Below, in pieces: positions 13,323 through 26,741 of a DNA stretch of 64,000 nucleotides; positions within the stretch are counted from its first letter, which is position 1; each line of letters opens with the position of its first letter. This DNA comes from Sipunculus nudus (Eukaryota > Annelida > Sipuncula > Golfingiida > Sipunculidae). The stretch spans positions 13,297,676 to 13,361,675 of the forward strand of contig CM049311.1 in assembly GCA_026874595.1 (NCBI GenBank), in the 5' to 3' direction. The notes beneath the pieces are model-generated. The model searched no databases, was not told where the DNA came from, and saw only the letters and a program-made list of their open reading frames with translations. A program made the translations under genes and the position numbers.

Positions 13323-13855
13323 AACTTATAAATTATGTTTCCTAATCCACCGATCCCATTATTGAGCAAGCACGGACACCACTTAACAATAGACCTCACA
13401 AGCTATGCCATAATCTTTGTGAACGGGGCAACACTGGGAACTGCTACCTGTACTAAGGAACAGCCCCATTCACGCCTGAGGTAGAGGGCCGAGCACCCGA
13501 AAGATGGTATATAAGAATCTACACGGAGCTAGGCTTAAATAGTTGTCAAACATTTAGATAACTGTTTTCTGTGTTATTAGTATGTAAAGTTTCTATCTTA
13601 TCTTTGACGGAAAATGTTATTTTCCCAACAAATGTTGGTTTGTTTATCAAGAATTAAGTTTCACCCCAAACGGCCTAAAGGATTCTTGGCCAGAGTTCAA
13701 TATGGTTCTCTATTATAGTCCGTGGGCTGGAGGGACCATCCTCAACCCACCTCCCCCTTTGCCTTATGCCTATACTTTGATTTTAAGAATGTTAACATTG
13801 AATACGATGGGACTCACTAGTGGTTCCTGGCCTTTTTTTTTGGATAATAAAGACT

Positions 13856-15025
13856 ATTTCGTCACCGATTTTAGGGGTAGGGGAAATTAAAATGACCATA
13901 CCTCTTTAACCTTTCAATCTAAGTACCCACAGAATCGTTGCATTTACCAGGCCCATTCAGATGATATACAAAATATGCTAATTAGGTTACTATTGAGGTC
14001 AACAGTGTTCAAAGGTCATCAGATTTTCCCGTAGGCCAAAATCCAGACACTAACGACTCACGATGTGAAGGAAATAGATCAACTGATCAATTTATGGCCT
14101 GATTTGGACATTTTTTTGATCACACATATTTAAGTATTTCTCAAAATTAAAGCACCTTAGCAATCAACATTGGTGCAATATTCAGGATTTTGTGGGAAAC
14201 GCCATGTTAGTTGTAGTGGAGATTAAAGTGACCATAACAAATCAATTTTAATCTAGAACAAGAGAATACCCATAGATAGTTGCGTTGAGGGTGGTAGTTA
14301 GAATGATATCTTAACTAAACATACGACATTGGAGCAATATTTAGAATGTGATGATAAACGCCATGTAAGTGGAAGGGGAAATTAAAATGGCAACAACTCC
14401 ATAGATTGTGACCTAGAACAATAATGTACTCATCATATTGTTACTTTGCATGTCAATTAATGTGATGTATAAAATATACAAATATCATAGGTCAGTATTC
14501 AGGTCAGCCAAAAGCTAGTAAATAACGATTACTTCTTGCTCTCTTTAGTATTCAGATAGATTTTGGCCCGAATCGGTTTAGAACATATATTCAGACAGAT
14601 ATAGATCTTATGCAATGCCCAGTCTAATGGTATGAGAGTTAAGTATGTATCGGTGTCAGCATGGGTTCAAAAGCCATGAAATATTCACTCTGAACAAAAT
14701 ATTTGACAGTAGTGGTTCACCAATACTTTGTATGCCGGAAATAGGTTAAAGGGCCATAAATAACAGGTTCAAAATGACAAAGTTCTAACTAACTTGTTGC
14801 ATTTACCATGTCCGTTCAGATGTTATCTGAAATATGCAAATAAAATCAGTACTGGGGTCAGCAGGGGTCAAAAGATCATTGGATTTTCTCTCGGTCAAAA
14901 TCAATAAACATCGGAGTCGTTTTCCTCTGTATGGAGGAAATAGATCAAACAATCAATTGTGCATTAAAAGGTAATGGAATTATGGTAAGTTTAATATTCC
15001 CTACCCCTAAAATGGGCGACGAAAT
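13856..15025. mobile_element. MITE/DNA transposon with 36-bp terminal inverted repeats
   Basis: The left end (13856-13891, beginning ATTTCGTCACC) and the reverse complement of the right end (14990-15025, beginning ATTTCGTCGCC) match at 32 of 36 positions, sharing the block ATTTTAGGGGTAGGG. The 1.17-kb body contains about three diverged copies of a roughly 430-base unit: compare GGTCAACAGTGTTCAAAGGTC near 14000 with GGTCAGCAGGGGTCAAAAGATC near 14855, and repeated GGGAAATTAAAATG near 13880 and 14385. No transposase is encoded. Confidence 0.7.
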
Positions 15026-16875
15026 TTTCAGTTGTTATGACAGCCCGGTAACACTTGTGAGTCCCAGTTTTTCAATGTCAACGTCATTAAAATCAAGTCT
15101 AGTCATATAACAATAAGGAAAAAGAGGCTTGGCAAATTGGGGGAGGGGGAGGGGGGTCTAGGTTGGTACTTCAAGCTAACCGACTATTAGGTTCGAACCC
15201 GTTTTCAAGTTCACCTGTAATAAAAAGTTACACACGTCACCCAATTCAATACCTTAGCAATTGTGTTTCTTTTAATTATCCGATGTATAAAGGTTATACA
15301 TTTCAGAGGTAGACATCGCTTCTTATGTCATCCGACAAAACTGACCTGACCAATAATAGTTGTCAAATGCATTCACTCAGTGTAACAACGTTTAAAAATT
15401 GATCACAGAAGTGGAGTGCACACTAAAGCCATAAAGGATGCATTAAAAAAAATGTCAATACGATAACCGCATAACGCGGAAATAAAGACCGTCAAGGTAT
15501 TTGTCAATTCAGCGTAGCCATGTGTAGTTGATCAAACAGAAGCGTCGCAACTTAAGGCATTTCTTTAATGTCTTGGGTTATTAAAAACCATTCTTCTTAC
15601 TCACACCAGGGATTCGTAATCGGGAGTTCAAAGTGGTTATACCGTAATTGTAGTAAAGTGACTAACTTTAAGCTATTTATATATTTCATTGTCTCAAATA
15701 CTATATTCTCTGCATTCCTGTGTCATCTGTATTGTCATTTTATGCCTACATATACAAGGTTCCAGGATATTTCTCAACTAAGATATAAGTGATACATCAT
15801 AAGCTGTAAATACATCACTCTTACATATTTGTTCTTTAATCTTGTTTTTACATTCATTTTAAAATGGATTGATGCTTGCTGAACCAGCATCATTTTCAGG
15901 ACCTCATTCGACGCTTTCAGTATGCAGATCGCCATTGTGGCAATGGCGTGATATACCGCCTACACCCGACCCACGTACTGAACATTACATATAAAAGATT
16001 TAAAAAATTTCCTTCACCTTGACATAACAAAGACAATTAAAATAAAAAGTAAGGGATCTAATGCAAAAGTAACAGTCCTTTTTATATTTATTATTTTCAT
16101 TTTAGCTAAATCACTTAATTAATAGATATTACAGCACATGTCCTAAAAAGAACTCTTGAAAAGGGACCCCGTTTCATTGTCATACACAAAAAAATATTTT
16201 CTAATTCACTTGTACTTACAGTAGTACTTATAGGTGGGGGCGGATGCAATATGGTTAAAAAGATGTATGGTCTGATTGACAAATATGTCATACCAATACA
16301 AGTGTCCTGTTTAGGTATTATATTTTGTTATATATTTTCTACTTTGCTTATATTTATCGGAAACCCCTTTCGGGGGCGGGTGTAAATATTTGATAAAGAT
16401 GTACGTCTCCGGCTTGCAAATATGCCACTAATAAGTAGTTGGGACATAAAAAAGGGCACATACCAATGTCCCTGAGCGTTTATTATTTATATTTACCTTA
16501 CACCCTTAAAACAAAGCCGACAGTGCAGAGAATCAATGCGTGTATTATAGAACGGACAATACACGAGAACAGTACGTGCTTTATACGGGCTTGGCCACGC
16601 TACAAATTCTACGTCTCGGCCACTTAGATAAGAATGCATACTTTAAAATGTGTATCTTTTCTCCCAAGATATACACAAGTATTATATTACTTTCAAAGCA
16701 AACTATCTATAAATACTGCTACTATACTCCTACCACTATTTTATTTCCTAAAAAAACCGTCAGATCCCGGTCATGCATAAACTATACAACCAAAACGTGA
16801 CTAATTTTTAATTACGACACGCTTTATTTCCCATCTTGAAATAAAATGTGCAAAACATTTCAATCTCCATCGTAT

Positions 16876-17184
16876 TCACTCACAAGGTGGACAGTAAATC
16901 ATTGGTTGTATACCAGACGCGGCATCGCACTGACACGAGTAGTCGGATACTACTACATACACAACAGAAACATCGGCTGTTTTACTACATATGCGGTAAA
17001 TTATTCTGTCGTAACATAATATAATCAATATTCTCTTTAAAAAACACCTTCCGGTGACCTTTAACAACAATAATAAAAAGTCATTCATTACATAGTACCA
17101 TACTGTCACTTCCCTCTCACGAAAATGATTAATTACGTCTGCCCAGAATGTATATCGTGAGGAATCTACATCAGAGATCACCAT
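16876..17184 (-). CDS. Hypothetical 102-residue open frame
   Basis: I do not recognise this frame. It begins with ATG just downstream of the CpG-richer block at 17190-17530, has a hydrophobic middle (a run like DFLLLLLKV), and ends with a Cys-rich tail (YSCQCDAA ... YCPPCE). No domain, no conserved motif and no certain splice site is visible. It may be a chance frame. Its position beside a possible promoter block is the only reason to list it. Confidence 0.2.
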   Translation of the reverse strand: MVISDVDSSRYTFWADVINHFREREVTVWYYVMNDFLLLLLKVTGRCFLKRILIILCYDRIIYRICSKTADVSVVYVVVSDYSCQCDAASGIQPMIYCPPCE

Positions 17185-17376
17185 GTCGAGCCGCCAGCTA
17201 GCCTAAGTAAATACACGATGAATCTTGTATGAAGTCTTTTATCATTACCGCCGGCGTGGTTTTTATCGAGCCGTGCCCTGCGTCATTCTAGAGTATTTGC
17301 ATATAATTCTCCGGGGAATACCCCTTTCGGTGGTATGACGTATCCTTATCGATGCCTCGATATCGCTGCACCTACA

Positions 17377-17384
17377 TGACGTCA
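17377..17384. promoter_or_regulatory. Palindromic CRE core
   Basis: TGACGTCA within a CpG-containing block, the consensus for CREB/ATF-type bZIP factors. An identical octamer occurs at 40221-40228. Function is not shown. Confidence 0.3.
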
Positions 17385-18111
17385 TGGGCAACCCCACGAG
17401 CAAATACGTGCACTGACGCTCAAGAAAGAACACACGGTTTACGGCCTATTATCTCCACGCGTGCAAATGATGGATGGCTTTACTAACCTTCCGCCAACCA
17501 CTCCACAGGGCCGCCATCTATTGGCAAATAGCAAAACATTGTTGGTCCCAGGGTCCTATAAACATTCATCAAAGGTCAATTTAATATTCATCATAGGTCA
17601 AAAGTAAATTTACCTGCTTCGCTTGCTCTGATTTTTTGTGACAATCGTTTTACCTGAAGAAAACATTCAGAGACAATGAACAGTGTTCCTAGAAAATAAC
17701 GGAGGCCTCGCTTCGCACGCGCATGGGACTCCCTCCATCCGGTCACCACAGCATACGGCATGTGATCAGCGATTTCGTAACGTTGAATCCCCTATAAAGA
17801 TTTATATTAATTAATTCAACAGGTTTCTTAAGTTATACGTTCTGTGTTGAAAGGTGTTTACTCTCAACTTCATGCCACAGGGAATTATTTACGCAATAAC
17901 ATTTTTATGTCTGATGTATAATGGAATGTCACGGATCATGCGTGCTTAATTATTTTCAGCGAATGAGTTTTTTAGGGCTTCCCCGGCTGAGGCCAGTGGG
18001 AAAAATCAATGAATGCAACGGTCTCATTCTCAAATCACATGTGCCAGATGTCACTGTATTCGTTTTATCTGTATTAGGGCCAACATTATTTTTAAAAGCA
18101 CATTTATAACG

Positions 18112-18480
18112 GTGGTGTCAACTTATCTTCAAAGGTGGGGGATGCCTAGCATTCGTGGTGTGTTGGTGTGTTTATATTTATAACTTTCATTGTCTATATG
18201 ATATTTTTTATAATGTTACATTAAGTAAAAGGTTATAAAAAAATAGGTATTATGTTTCCAATATATGTTAATTCTGAACCAGGTTTAGATATACAATATT
18301 TCATGGTAAACTCAGAAATGAAACCAGAGTCTTTAATTCTAATTAATTCTATAATTCCTTTCCAACATATATATAATTCTCTGAATAGCAGAGATGAATG
18401 ATCACAGTGACCACCCCATCCCCACCGCAGGCCAAAAGGGTGAAGGGATATATTCCCCCTTCACCTTGATTGATGCCCAT
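18112..18480 (+). repeat. Dispersed MITE-like repeat, copy 1
   Basis: It matches 53163-53594 in the same orientation, e.g. ATATGTTAATTCTGAACCAG against ATATGTTAATTCTAACCCAG, followed by GTTTAGATATA and AGAGTCTTTAATTCTAA in both. The ends (GTGTCAACTTATC and TTGATTGATGCCC) are a worn version of the inverted ends seen in copy 2. Confidence 0.65.
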
Positions 18481-21400
18481 GATTAAATACAAAGGCTATA
18501 TTGACAATTGACATATTTGAATCTGAGGATTTAGTTGTGAAATTGTCCAATAAGGTTCAAACGTTTATATGATTTTTTTATAGATTTCATTTAACTTATG
18601 ATCACCAGGTAAAAGAATGAAGCATTGTTTTCACCCGGAAGTGAATAGCATCATGTTTATTTCCAGAAACAGAAAAAAAATATTCAGAGGTATATTTCTC
18701 AGAGACAACTAATACTTAAACTAAGGAAATTACGAAAATACGTGATTTTTCAAATAAAAATATTCATAAAAAGTGCCTAATTTGGTCTCACCAGAAATAC
18801 ATGCCCAGAATTCTTGAAGGTCCAGGGCAGTACGAACCTTCCCTTCAAAAGTAAGTACTGGGGAGACATCTGGAGGAGACTGATCAAACTACATTATTCT
18901 GGGGAATTGCGCACAAGCGAAGGGCTTCCCCCATGTCTTGCATTTATATTTCTGTTAACATTCTACTCAACCAACCTTCTCAGATGGCTGTCCTTTTTGT
19001 CTCTTTGTTGTTGTAATTGTTGTTTATCTCTTTGTTCCGTAATATGTTAAAGTATGGAATCCATTACGCGCAGTCGTCCGCTGTATGTCACATATTCCCT
19101 TGAGCCGGCCAACCCACGTTCAATACATCATGGGATTGGCTCTTTCAGACTGATATAAATTGATCGAGCTTATAATAGAGTCGGCTAACTCGATTTAAGA
19201 AATTTAATTTTACTATTTAAGAAATTACAAGTATGAACTGCTGCTTATGGTCATATGGAAAACATAAATGAATCCCCAAATATAAAAGTAATCATATGAT
19301 ATGTATATGATGTATATGATGTATATGAAAAGAATTAATTATATTGCTACTCATATATTTAATTTTGAAAATCTTTAAATTATAATAATGAAAACATACG
19401 AGAATATCAATACAGTTAATAATATATGCTATTGATAAATTTAACCAAAATATAAAAATGGTTCTTCCCCTTTTAAAAATGTGCGAGCTACTTTATGTGC
19501 GTGCAAACAAGCGAATGTAAAAATTTATATCTGATGAAACATTATTGTAATATTTTCTAACCTCAGAACAAGAGATACAATTGCCACAGCATAAATGAAA
19601 ATTTGGAATGGATGAGAGAGTATCAACTGATTAATCATTAGTTCGGGTTATTATGTAAATAATATTATCTGGTGAATTTTTCTGACCACCAAGTTTTCAG
19701 CAACTATCAAATCTTTTCAATTTACACTTTTGAACTCCATTTAACCTGAAAGAAGAAAATCTACCTAAGACCCTATAATAATTCGCACCTATGCTCAAGG
19801 TATTTTACAACAGTTTGTAGCCTTTGAAATAACTGGATAGCCAAATCATACTTTTCGACCTTACTCGGTGTTTTTTTATTATTCTGTTGCATATAATTAT
19901 GGGATTATAACGTGGTGGGCGCCAAAATGGCTGCCAATCGTAATCCAAATACGTCACACAAGGACACCAAACAGCAAATCAGGTGAACTAGAGGTTTGGA
20001 AACGGCACAACGCTTAACGCTCAAAACGCTCTAGAATCGTTCTAGTTTATCGTGCTGCTATTCAAACGGAGGGAGCCTGAGTTTCGGGACCGATATACGT
20101 ATACCTCATCTGTTTACTATCACCCTCATCGCTCGCACTGGATGCTGATTTCAACTTTAGCACCTCTCATGAGCTCTGAATTGTCGTTCACGTTCTCTCT
20201 CTCTCCTCCTAGCCCTCTCATCGAGCCCAGAATCTTCTCGCTGCTTGGCCACTTAAGCCTGTACACGCTTGTTAACAAATTCCTGTAAATCCTCGTCATT
20301 GTACCCTTACGTCTGTCAACGTTCGATAATGGAATCCACAGCGACTCTATTGTATCGACTAAACTAATCTATTATGCAAGTGAACCGTGTTATATATACA
20401 CACATATTCGAAAACGAAAACAATAACCGCTGACAAAGTGAACCGGTGGTATTCTTATAATCACACTAGGGTTACTTCGACCTTAAAGGACACATGGACG
20501 GATGGATGAACAACGAGTATGTGATGCCAAAGTCTGTGTTAACTAATCAAAAGAAAACACTAACCTGTCGTGCGACCTCGCTAAACAAACGACCACAATC
20601 CAAGGTAAATTAACTAAACTTTACAGCTCTAACTGCTTAATCTCTACTCTAGTCTGAGCAAATGCTAAACGCATAACAGTGGTTTACCATATCACTGAGT
20701 GACTATCATGCATAAAACAGAAATGTGTCACATAAAATATTAACCTGGATTAACTCTACGCGGAGTGTGTATATATAAGGTCCAGCACTGACTTTCAAAT
20801 TCAAATATTACAAACATTAAACAATTCCGAGGTTTTATCAATATTCAATATGAAAATTTTACATATACCCCGGAAATACATTTATTTACACGATGTTAGC
20901 TCTAAAACACTTAAATTCGCTTTGAATGCACCCTCGCCATAAAAATAGCGAGAAATCCTGAATGCACGTTCGTGATGAAATGTGGCGAAAAATCCTGAAT
21001 GCACGCTCGCCATGAAATGTCACAACGCTTGGGATGTGAACGTCCAGGTGTTTTGTAACAGTCAAATTAACTTGCTGGCTACATACACACGTCTTTAAAA
21101 AAAGAAACTCTAAGACCTGTGAAGTAACAATATAATAACAAGGAAAAAAGATTCTTACATATCTCTGGTGAGGCGTAGCACCTACACACGCATTAAAGAT
21201 AAACACAATTAAACACCGAGTCCTCTGATTCACTACACATGATGTATTCCTCCTTGAGAATTCACCTGCATGGTTACATGACAGATGCCCTCACGTGGTC
21301 GTATTTGTTCTATCGATAAACACAGAGGGTCCCTGGCACCAGTACATGTGCCCAAGGATGTAAGAGGATCCGCTTTAACGTACGTATTTACTGTTCTTGC

Positions 21401-22080
21401 ACGGCGCGAAGAATGAAGAATGTTCTTGATGAGCCCAGAGTCAAAAGCTCCCATAGCTGAAGTCTAATGGAATCATTCAGCACTACGTAGGTACGCGTTT
21501 CAAAACAGTTCTAGGTCTGTTCCTGGAAGCACCCTACTACCGTCTGGTAGCACCCTACACGGGATTATATCAACGGAATGCAAGTCCATCTGCAAAAATC
21601 AGCACTCTGAATCCTTTACAGACAATACAAAACGATCTTCCCCAGACACTGACTGTCATCACACATAAAGACGCCATCCCTCAGCTGTATCAACGCGTCT
21701 AGCAGACTACACCAAAACTAGCGCGCTGCTTGGGCCCTTTAAAAAAATATTGGTACCCACTGCTTATATGCAACTGCTGACAACAAAGCTACGGCTTGCT
21801 TTTTATCAAATCATTACTTCCATCCACGTTGAATTTCCATCATAAACATCCATTTAAATGTTGTCAGGAATTTTTTCAAGATATATTTAAAAGTGTGGAG
21901 TCTCTTATGTACGAATGACCGGGGAATATGGACCGAAAAATGCAAACACGGTTTTGGGTGCATCTTACCATAGCCCCCCCCCCCCCCCAAGATTGGCTTT
22001 TTCCTCAGAACTCTTTATTTTTTTACTTTGATCGTCCACTATATCTTCCACAGGCACATTACATGCATGCATACATACAA
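18481..22080. other. Stretch without a supported gene
   Basis: No domain or spliced structure was recognised. It contains a short minisatellite at 20925-21030. The plus frame at 20052-20288 and the minus frames at 20886-21454 look like chance. Confidence 0.4.
20925..21030. repeat. Short minisatellite, about 38-base unit, 3 imperfect copies
   Basis: Three successive units carry TGAATGCACSYTCG followed by an AAAT/GCGA-type segment and AAATCC. Confidence 0.6.
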
Positions 22081-22081
22081 A

Positions 22082-22200
22082 CTACAGCCCTGTGCGGGCC
22101 CAGACCCGCCCCGCGGGCTGACTTTTTCACGATTTTGTGGGGCGGCATGGGCCAAATAAAATTACCTGCGGGGCGGTGCGGGCTAAAGGCTGCATTGGAA
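22082..22200 (+). mobile_element. Left part of a G-rich inverted-repeat element
   Basis: It begins ACAGCCCTGTGCGGG and contains GCGGGCTGACTTTTT, GTGGGGCGG and GCGGGGCGGTGCGGGC. The same motifs in the same orientation recur at 27180-27390, whose right end, read in reverse, starts AGAGCACTGCGCGGG. The two blocks look like halves of one element split by the LINE between them. Confidence 0.45.
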
Positions 22201-22381
22201 AAATAGAATGAGATACAGAACATGGCGCTCGTTTGAGACCATGACATAGAGCTGACTCTTCAGTTCCATAGCCTTCCCCCTTTCAGCCAATTAGCTATTC
22301 ATCAATGAAAGCAGACAGACACGTGCGCTACAATCCAAGAAACGCTAGCACAGCTAGTTAAAACGAATATGGATCTAATGA

Positions 22382-23579
22382 GTGATCTATCCGAAAAAAA
22401 AAACAGAACGGCTCCAAGAAGTCCTAGCTGAAAATAACGAACTTAAGTCCAAACTAAGCCACTTGCTTATAGAAAAACATTTCCCGCCTCTGACTACCAA
22501 TCAAACAGCCAGCACCAATGCATATGCCTCCTTACGCCATTTGCTCATCGGCGACTCCTTACTTAGAGACAGCTCCAGCAAATCCTTCGATGACTGTCTT
22601 TTCAAGAGGTGGTGCCAAACTAACCGATATCAAGACTGTTCTATCTGATATGGTGGATAACGGTTACGAAACTGTGACGATAATGTTGGGTACCAACGAC
22701 GTTTCCAGCTCGACTGCTGTAAAGAGTGACTACAGGCAGGTCATTCATGAAGCCAAACGTGTCGCGCGTGCGGACGTAGTCATCGGGTCAGTGTGCCCCC
22801 GGATGGACTCTCAGTCGGAAGCCGTTATCTCTCTTAATACAGATCTAAAATTGTTAGCTAATGAGCTGAACTGTCAGTTCAAGGACAACGATCCAAACTT
22901 CACTCTGAAAAATGGTTTCCCCGATGATTCGCTTTACCTGCGAGATGGCCTTCACTTAACACGCCGTGGGACAGAGAGACTGCTAACAAATCTCGGATTG
23001 GACGACCGCGTTCGCTTCAGGCTCCGCACCATGACGATGACCAGACAGCGACGTTACTTTGAAGGAGATAGGACCAGTTTTCATTGTGACCCTCAGTCGA
23101 CATTTTCCCCACAAGCACCCCAAATTAGGCAAACCGGCTGGCAATCTGCCACTGGCAATCAAATCCTGCTACCTGAATCGCGTCTCTTCAATAATCGGCA
23201 AAATCGGAACTTTCCGGCAAACATCACAGATCGGCAACCACGACTATTTTCACCACCGAATTTAAGACCTTATTCCCAATCGAATTTTAATACCCATCGC
23301 ACAATGCCGAACCCACAGACAGTCCGTGGTCCACATCCACCTCATAGAGAAATGTACGATGAACGTCGCGTTCCTACCCATTCCGAGTCATTGAACGACT
23401 ATCCTACTTCATCGTTTCGACCACCCAGACCAACCAGACCTAATTTCTCACCAGATGCTGAATCGTCATGCAAACACTATGGTTCCCAAAACCATGTTTT
23501 CGCACGGTGTTTCTACAGTTCTCCTCTACAGTGTTTCTTGTGTAAAAAATTGGCCACAAAAAGCAATACTGTCCTTTGA
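22382..23579 (+). pseudogene. LINE ORF1: coiled coil, SGNH hydrolase and zinc-knuckle protein
   Basis: The reading starts with a coiled-coil stretch (RLQEVLAENNELKSKL, about 22410-22460), then the first SGNH block (LIGDSLLRD, near 22545). A frameshift near 22600 moves the rest into another frame (22518..23579). That frame carries GTND (residues 58-61 counted from 22518) and the catalytic Asp/His block DGLH (143-146). Together these supply the Ser, Gly/Asn and Asp-His elements of SGNH hydrolases. A long Pro/Arg/Asn-rich linker follows, then a Cys/His cluster (CKHYGSQNH, CFLCKK) that looks like a zinc knuckle damaged by a late frameshift. In CR1-like LINEs this protein binds the element RNA, and the esterase may act on membranes or lipids. 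Confidence 0.7.
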
Positions 23580-23589
23580 ACTCGCACTA

Positions 23590-26491
23590 GGGCAACTGTA
23601 ACCGCCGCATAAAGGGATCCAGATGTGATCAAGCCGAACGAAATAAAGGCTTGAGATTAGTCCACTTAAATGTAAACATTCTTTTAAATATTATTGATGA
23701 ACTAAGATATTTTTTAACATCCGAAGGGAAAGCGATTGATATAATAGGACTCAGTGAAACATTTATGAATAAATCGCACCATGATACTGATTTTCAGATT
23801 GAAGGATTTAACATGATACGGAGAGATAGACCCGACCGACAAGGTGGCGGAATTATTGTTAATTTACGTGAATGTCTACAATACGATTACTTAGACAATT
23901 TAACTTCAGACACTGAATGCATATGGTTAAAACTGAAATTACAATAGACGAGATTTGATTTTATGCCATGTATATAGACCGCCTGATTCTTTAGCCTGTT
24001 GGTATGATAATTTTGAAGAACAATTAATTCAAGCATATGATGCAGGTACATATACTGTTATCATGGGGGACTTCAATGTTAATTTATTAGCAGATTGTAA
24101 CAACAGGTTAACTGACCTCATGAGTTCCTATGGTTTGACGCAAGTTATTTCCAAACCAACCCGTGTCACAGAAAATTCAAAAACACTTATAGACCATATC
24201 TATGTTTCAAACGATGACTACGTTCTTGAATCAAATGTCTATTCTCTCGCTCTCAGCGATCATTTCCCTGTTAGTATCGACTGGAAGGTACCTTGCATTA
24301 AGTCTAGAACACATAAATCCATTACCTATAGGGATATGAGTAAGTTCCAGATTGATAACTTTACATTATCTATTGCAGAATTATTTACACAATCCTTTGC
24401 ATTTAATGACGCTGAGTCACACGATGTCCATGAAGCTACTGAGCAATTCACACGCATATATAAGAATATTATTGATGCGCATGTACCCATAACATGTAGG
24501 CGAGTAAAACGCATTTCTCAACCAAAATGGTTTACTGAAGAGATTAAGAACCTCATACGCACCAGAGACTTCTTTAAACGCTCTGGTATTTTTTCTCACT
24601 ACCAGAACTACCGTAATACTGTTGCTAATAGAATTAAACAAGCGAAACGGAATTATTGTCGAGATGTTTTAAATAATTGTGCCGGCGATACCTGTAAATT
24701 ATGGCGTCACATGAAAGAGATTATAGGAACCCAGAAGTCGAGTTCCCCGTGTATGAATTTTAACGGTGAAGATTTAACAGACTCAGCTGAAATTGCAACG
24801 CGTCTAAATTCTCATTTCGCAGAAGCTGTTCACAGATATATTGATACAGACTATGAACCAACACCCGAACTCTTAACATACTTACATGAAAAAGTAGACA
24901 ACCAAAATAATTTCAATATACCAATGATTTCATGTCGATTTGTATACAATGAATTACAGAAACTAGGTACAAACAAAGCGGTAGGCCTAGATGGTATCTC
25001 CCCTCGATTTCTAAAGGCGGCGGCTTCTCATATAGCACCTGTTCTTACGAAAATATTCAATATTTCCTTGAGTTCTTGGGAATTCCCCAGATCGTGGAAA
25101 AGGGCTAAAGTAAGTGCAATACATAAAGGAGGTGACGCAAAAAAATCCTGATAATTATCGACCGATTTCAGTTCTTAGCTGTTTATCAAAAATACTTGAA
25201 AGACACGTTAATAACTTCTATAAGTATCTAACGTCCCGCGATCTAATAACTTCGAGTCAATCGGGCTTCAGAACACAGCATTCATGTTAAACCTGCCTTA
25301 CAAAAATAGTCAATGATTGGGTTAATTCTATTGATATAGGATATCTTGTTGGTGGCGTAGCAATAGACTTTTCTAAAGCTTTTGATTTAATTCCACACGA
25401 TATACTTCTTAGAAAACTTCAATTATATGGATGTTCAAATACCACTATGAAATGGTTTGAATCTTACATTCTAGACCGCGTCCAATCCGTTAGTTATCTT
25501 GGGCAAATATCAGCTCCCGTTCCTTGTGTGTCTGGAGTACCACAGGGCTCAATCCTCGGCCCCCTCATGTTTCTTCTTTACGTTAATGATTTACCACTTC
25601 ATCTTACTCATTGTCAAATGGAAATGTATGCAGATGACACAACATTATATGTATCTGATAAATGTGTATCTAGTATTGAGGGAACTCTGAATTCGGATTT
25701 ATCAAAAGTTAACACATGGTGCACAACTAACCGATTTGTCATCAATACTAAAAACACACAGGCAATGCTAATATGTTCATCTCAACGTAAGAGACAGATT
25801 GAGACAGGCACTCTAAATGTACATATAAATGGTGTGATGATACCAAATGTGGATCAAATCAAACTTCTAGGTGTTTTTTATTGATAGCTCATTGTCTAGG
25901 CGTACTCATATCACGCATGTAAATAACCGATGTAGTAAGCTATTAGGCCTCTTGTGGAGATCTCAACAGTACCTGAACCGTAGATGTAAAGTATTATTTT
26001 ACAATTCTTACATATTACCTTCCATCTGTTATTGTATAAACATATGGGGACAGGCATGTATCTTATACATAAACAGCCTCTCCCGTATCCAAAAACGGGC
26101 TGCGCGTATTATTCTAGGTCTTCCTATAGAGACCATTAGTGATGCTATGTTTTATGAATTAAAATGGCTCAATTTTGATAATGTCGTCCGATATAACACA
26201 TGTACTCTAATGTTTAAGGTTTTTAACTGTCTCACTCCTCAGTATATGCTTAGTCTTTTTCCTTTCGAGCCAGAGAACTTTCGATATTCCTTAAGGTCAA
26301 ATTCTCAGGCAAGACTGGCTCTGCCTTTTGCTTGCACGGAGACCATGCGGCGGTCCTTCAGATACACGGGTGCCAGTATGTGGAATAACCTTCCAGAATC
26401 AGTAAAAGTTTCAGGGGAACTACAATCCTTTAAACGGGCACTTAAGCAATATTTATTTCAGATACAGACTGACCACAGAGTGTCATCTTAG
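23590..26491 (+). pseudogene. LINE ORF2: endonuclease-reverse transcriptase, broken
   Basis: The endonuclease begins near 23655 (LVHLNVN, IIGLSETF, GGGIIV). A stop at about 23945 separates it from the next piece (23955..25151), which carries MGDFN (residues 37-41) and SDHFP (101-105), then a linker and the start of the reverse transcriptase (GLDGISPRF). A frameshift near 25140 and an in-frame stop near 25290 follow. The next open piece (25447..25884) has GVPQGSILGP (30-39) and the catalytic YADD (61-64). A final frame change near 25875 leads into the C-terminal tail, with RIQKRAARIILGLP. All domains are present and the catalytic residues intact, so decay is recent to moderate. The product would nick DNA and copy element RNA at the target site. 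Confidence 0.85.
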
Positions 26492-26721
26492 AATATTTTA
26501 TTTTTTAGCTACCATGCCATGTATTTTAGTTATTTTAGTTATTCAATTTTATCGTATAATGTATAATCGTCGACTTTATCATTCCATGTTCTTAGACAGT
26601 CGATCATCATTATGTATTTCTGTTTGAATCAGTTTCTGATTTACATATTGAGATTTTATATGTATTTACCTATGTATGTAGAAAATGTTATTTGTAATAA
26701 TTCTCGAGGGCCCCAAGTGAA

Positions 26722-26741
26722 ATTAGTGCCTTGGCACTAAT
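26722..26741 (+). other. LINE 3' UTR hairpin
   Basis: ATTAGTGCC and GGCACTAAT form a perfect 9-bp stem around TT, about 35 bases before the (TAAA)n tail. Stem-loops near the 3' end are typical template-recognition signals for the reverse transcriptase in CR1/L2-type LINEs; that role is inferred here. Confidence 0.7.

Larger units (their letters stand above)
15030..18110. other. Stretch without a firm gene
   Basis: Mostly AT-rich sequence closed in all frames. The interval 17190-17530 is richer in GC and CpG than the rest and contains a perfect palindromic CRE core. The only open frame of note is at 16876-17184 (minus), listed separately. Confidence 0.4.
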
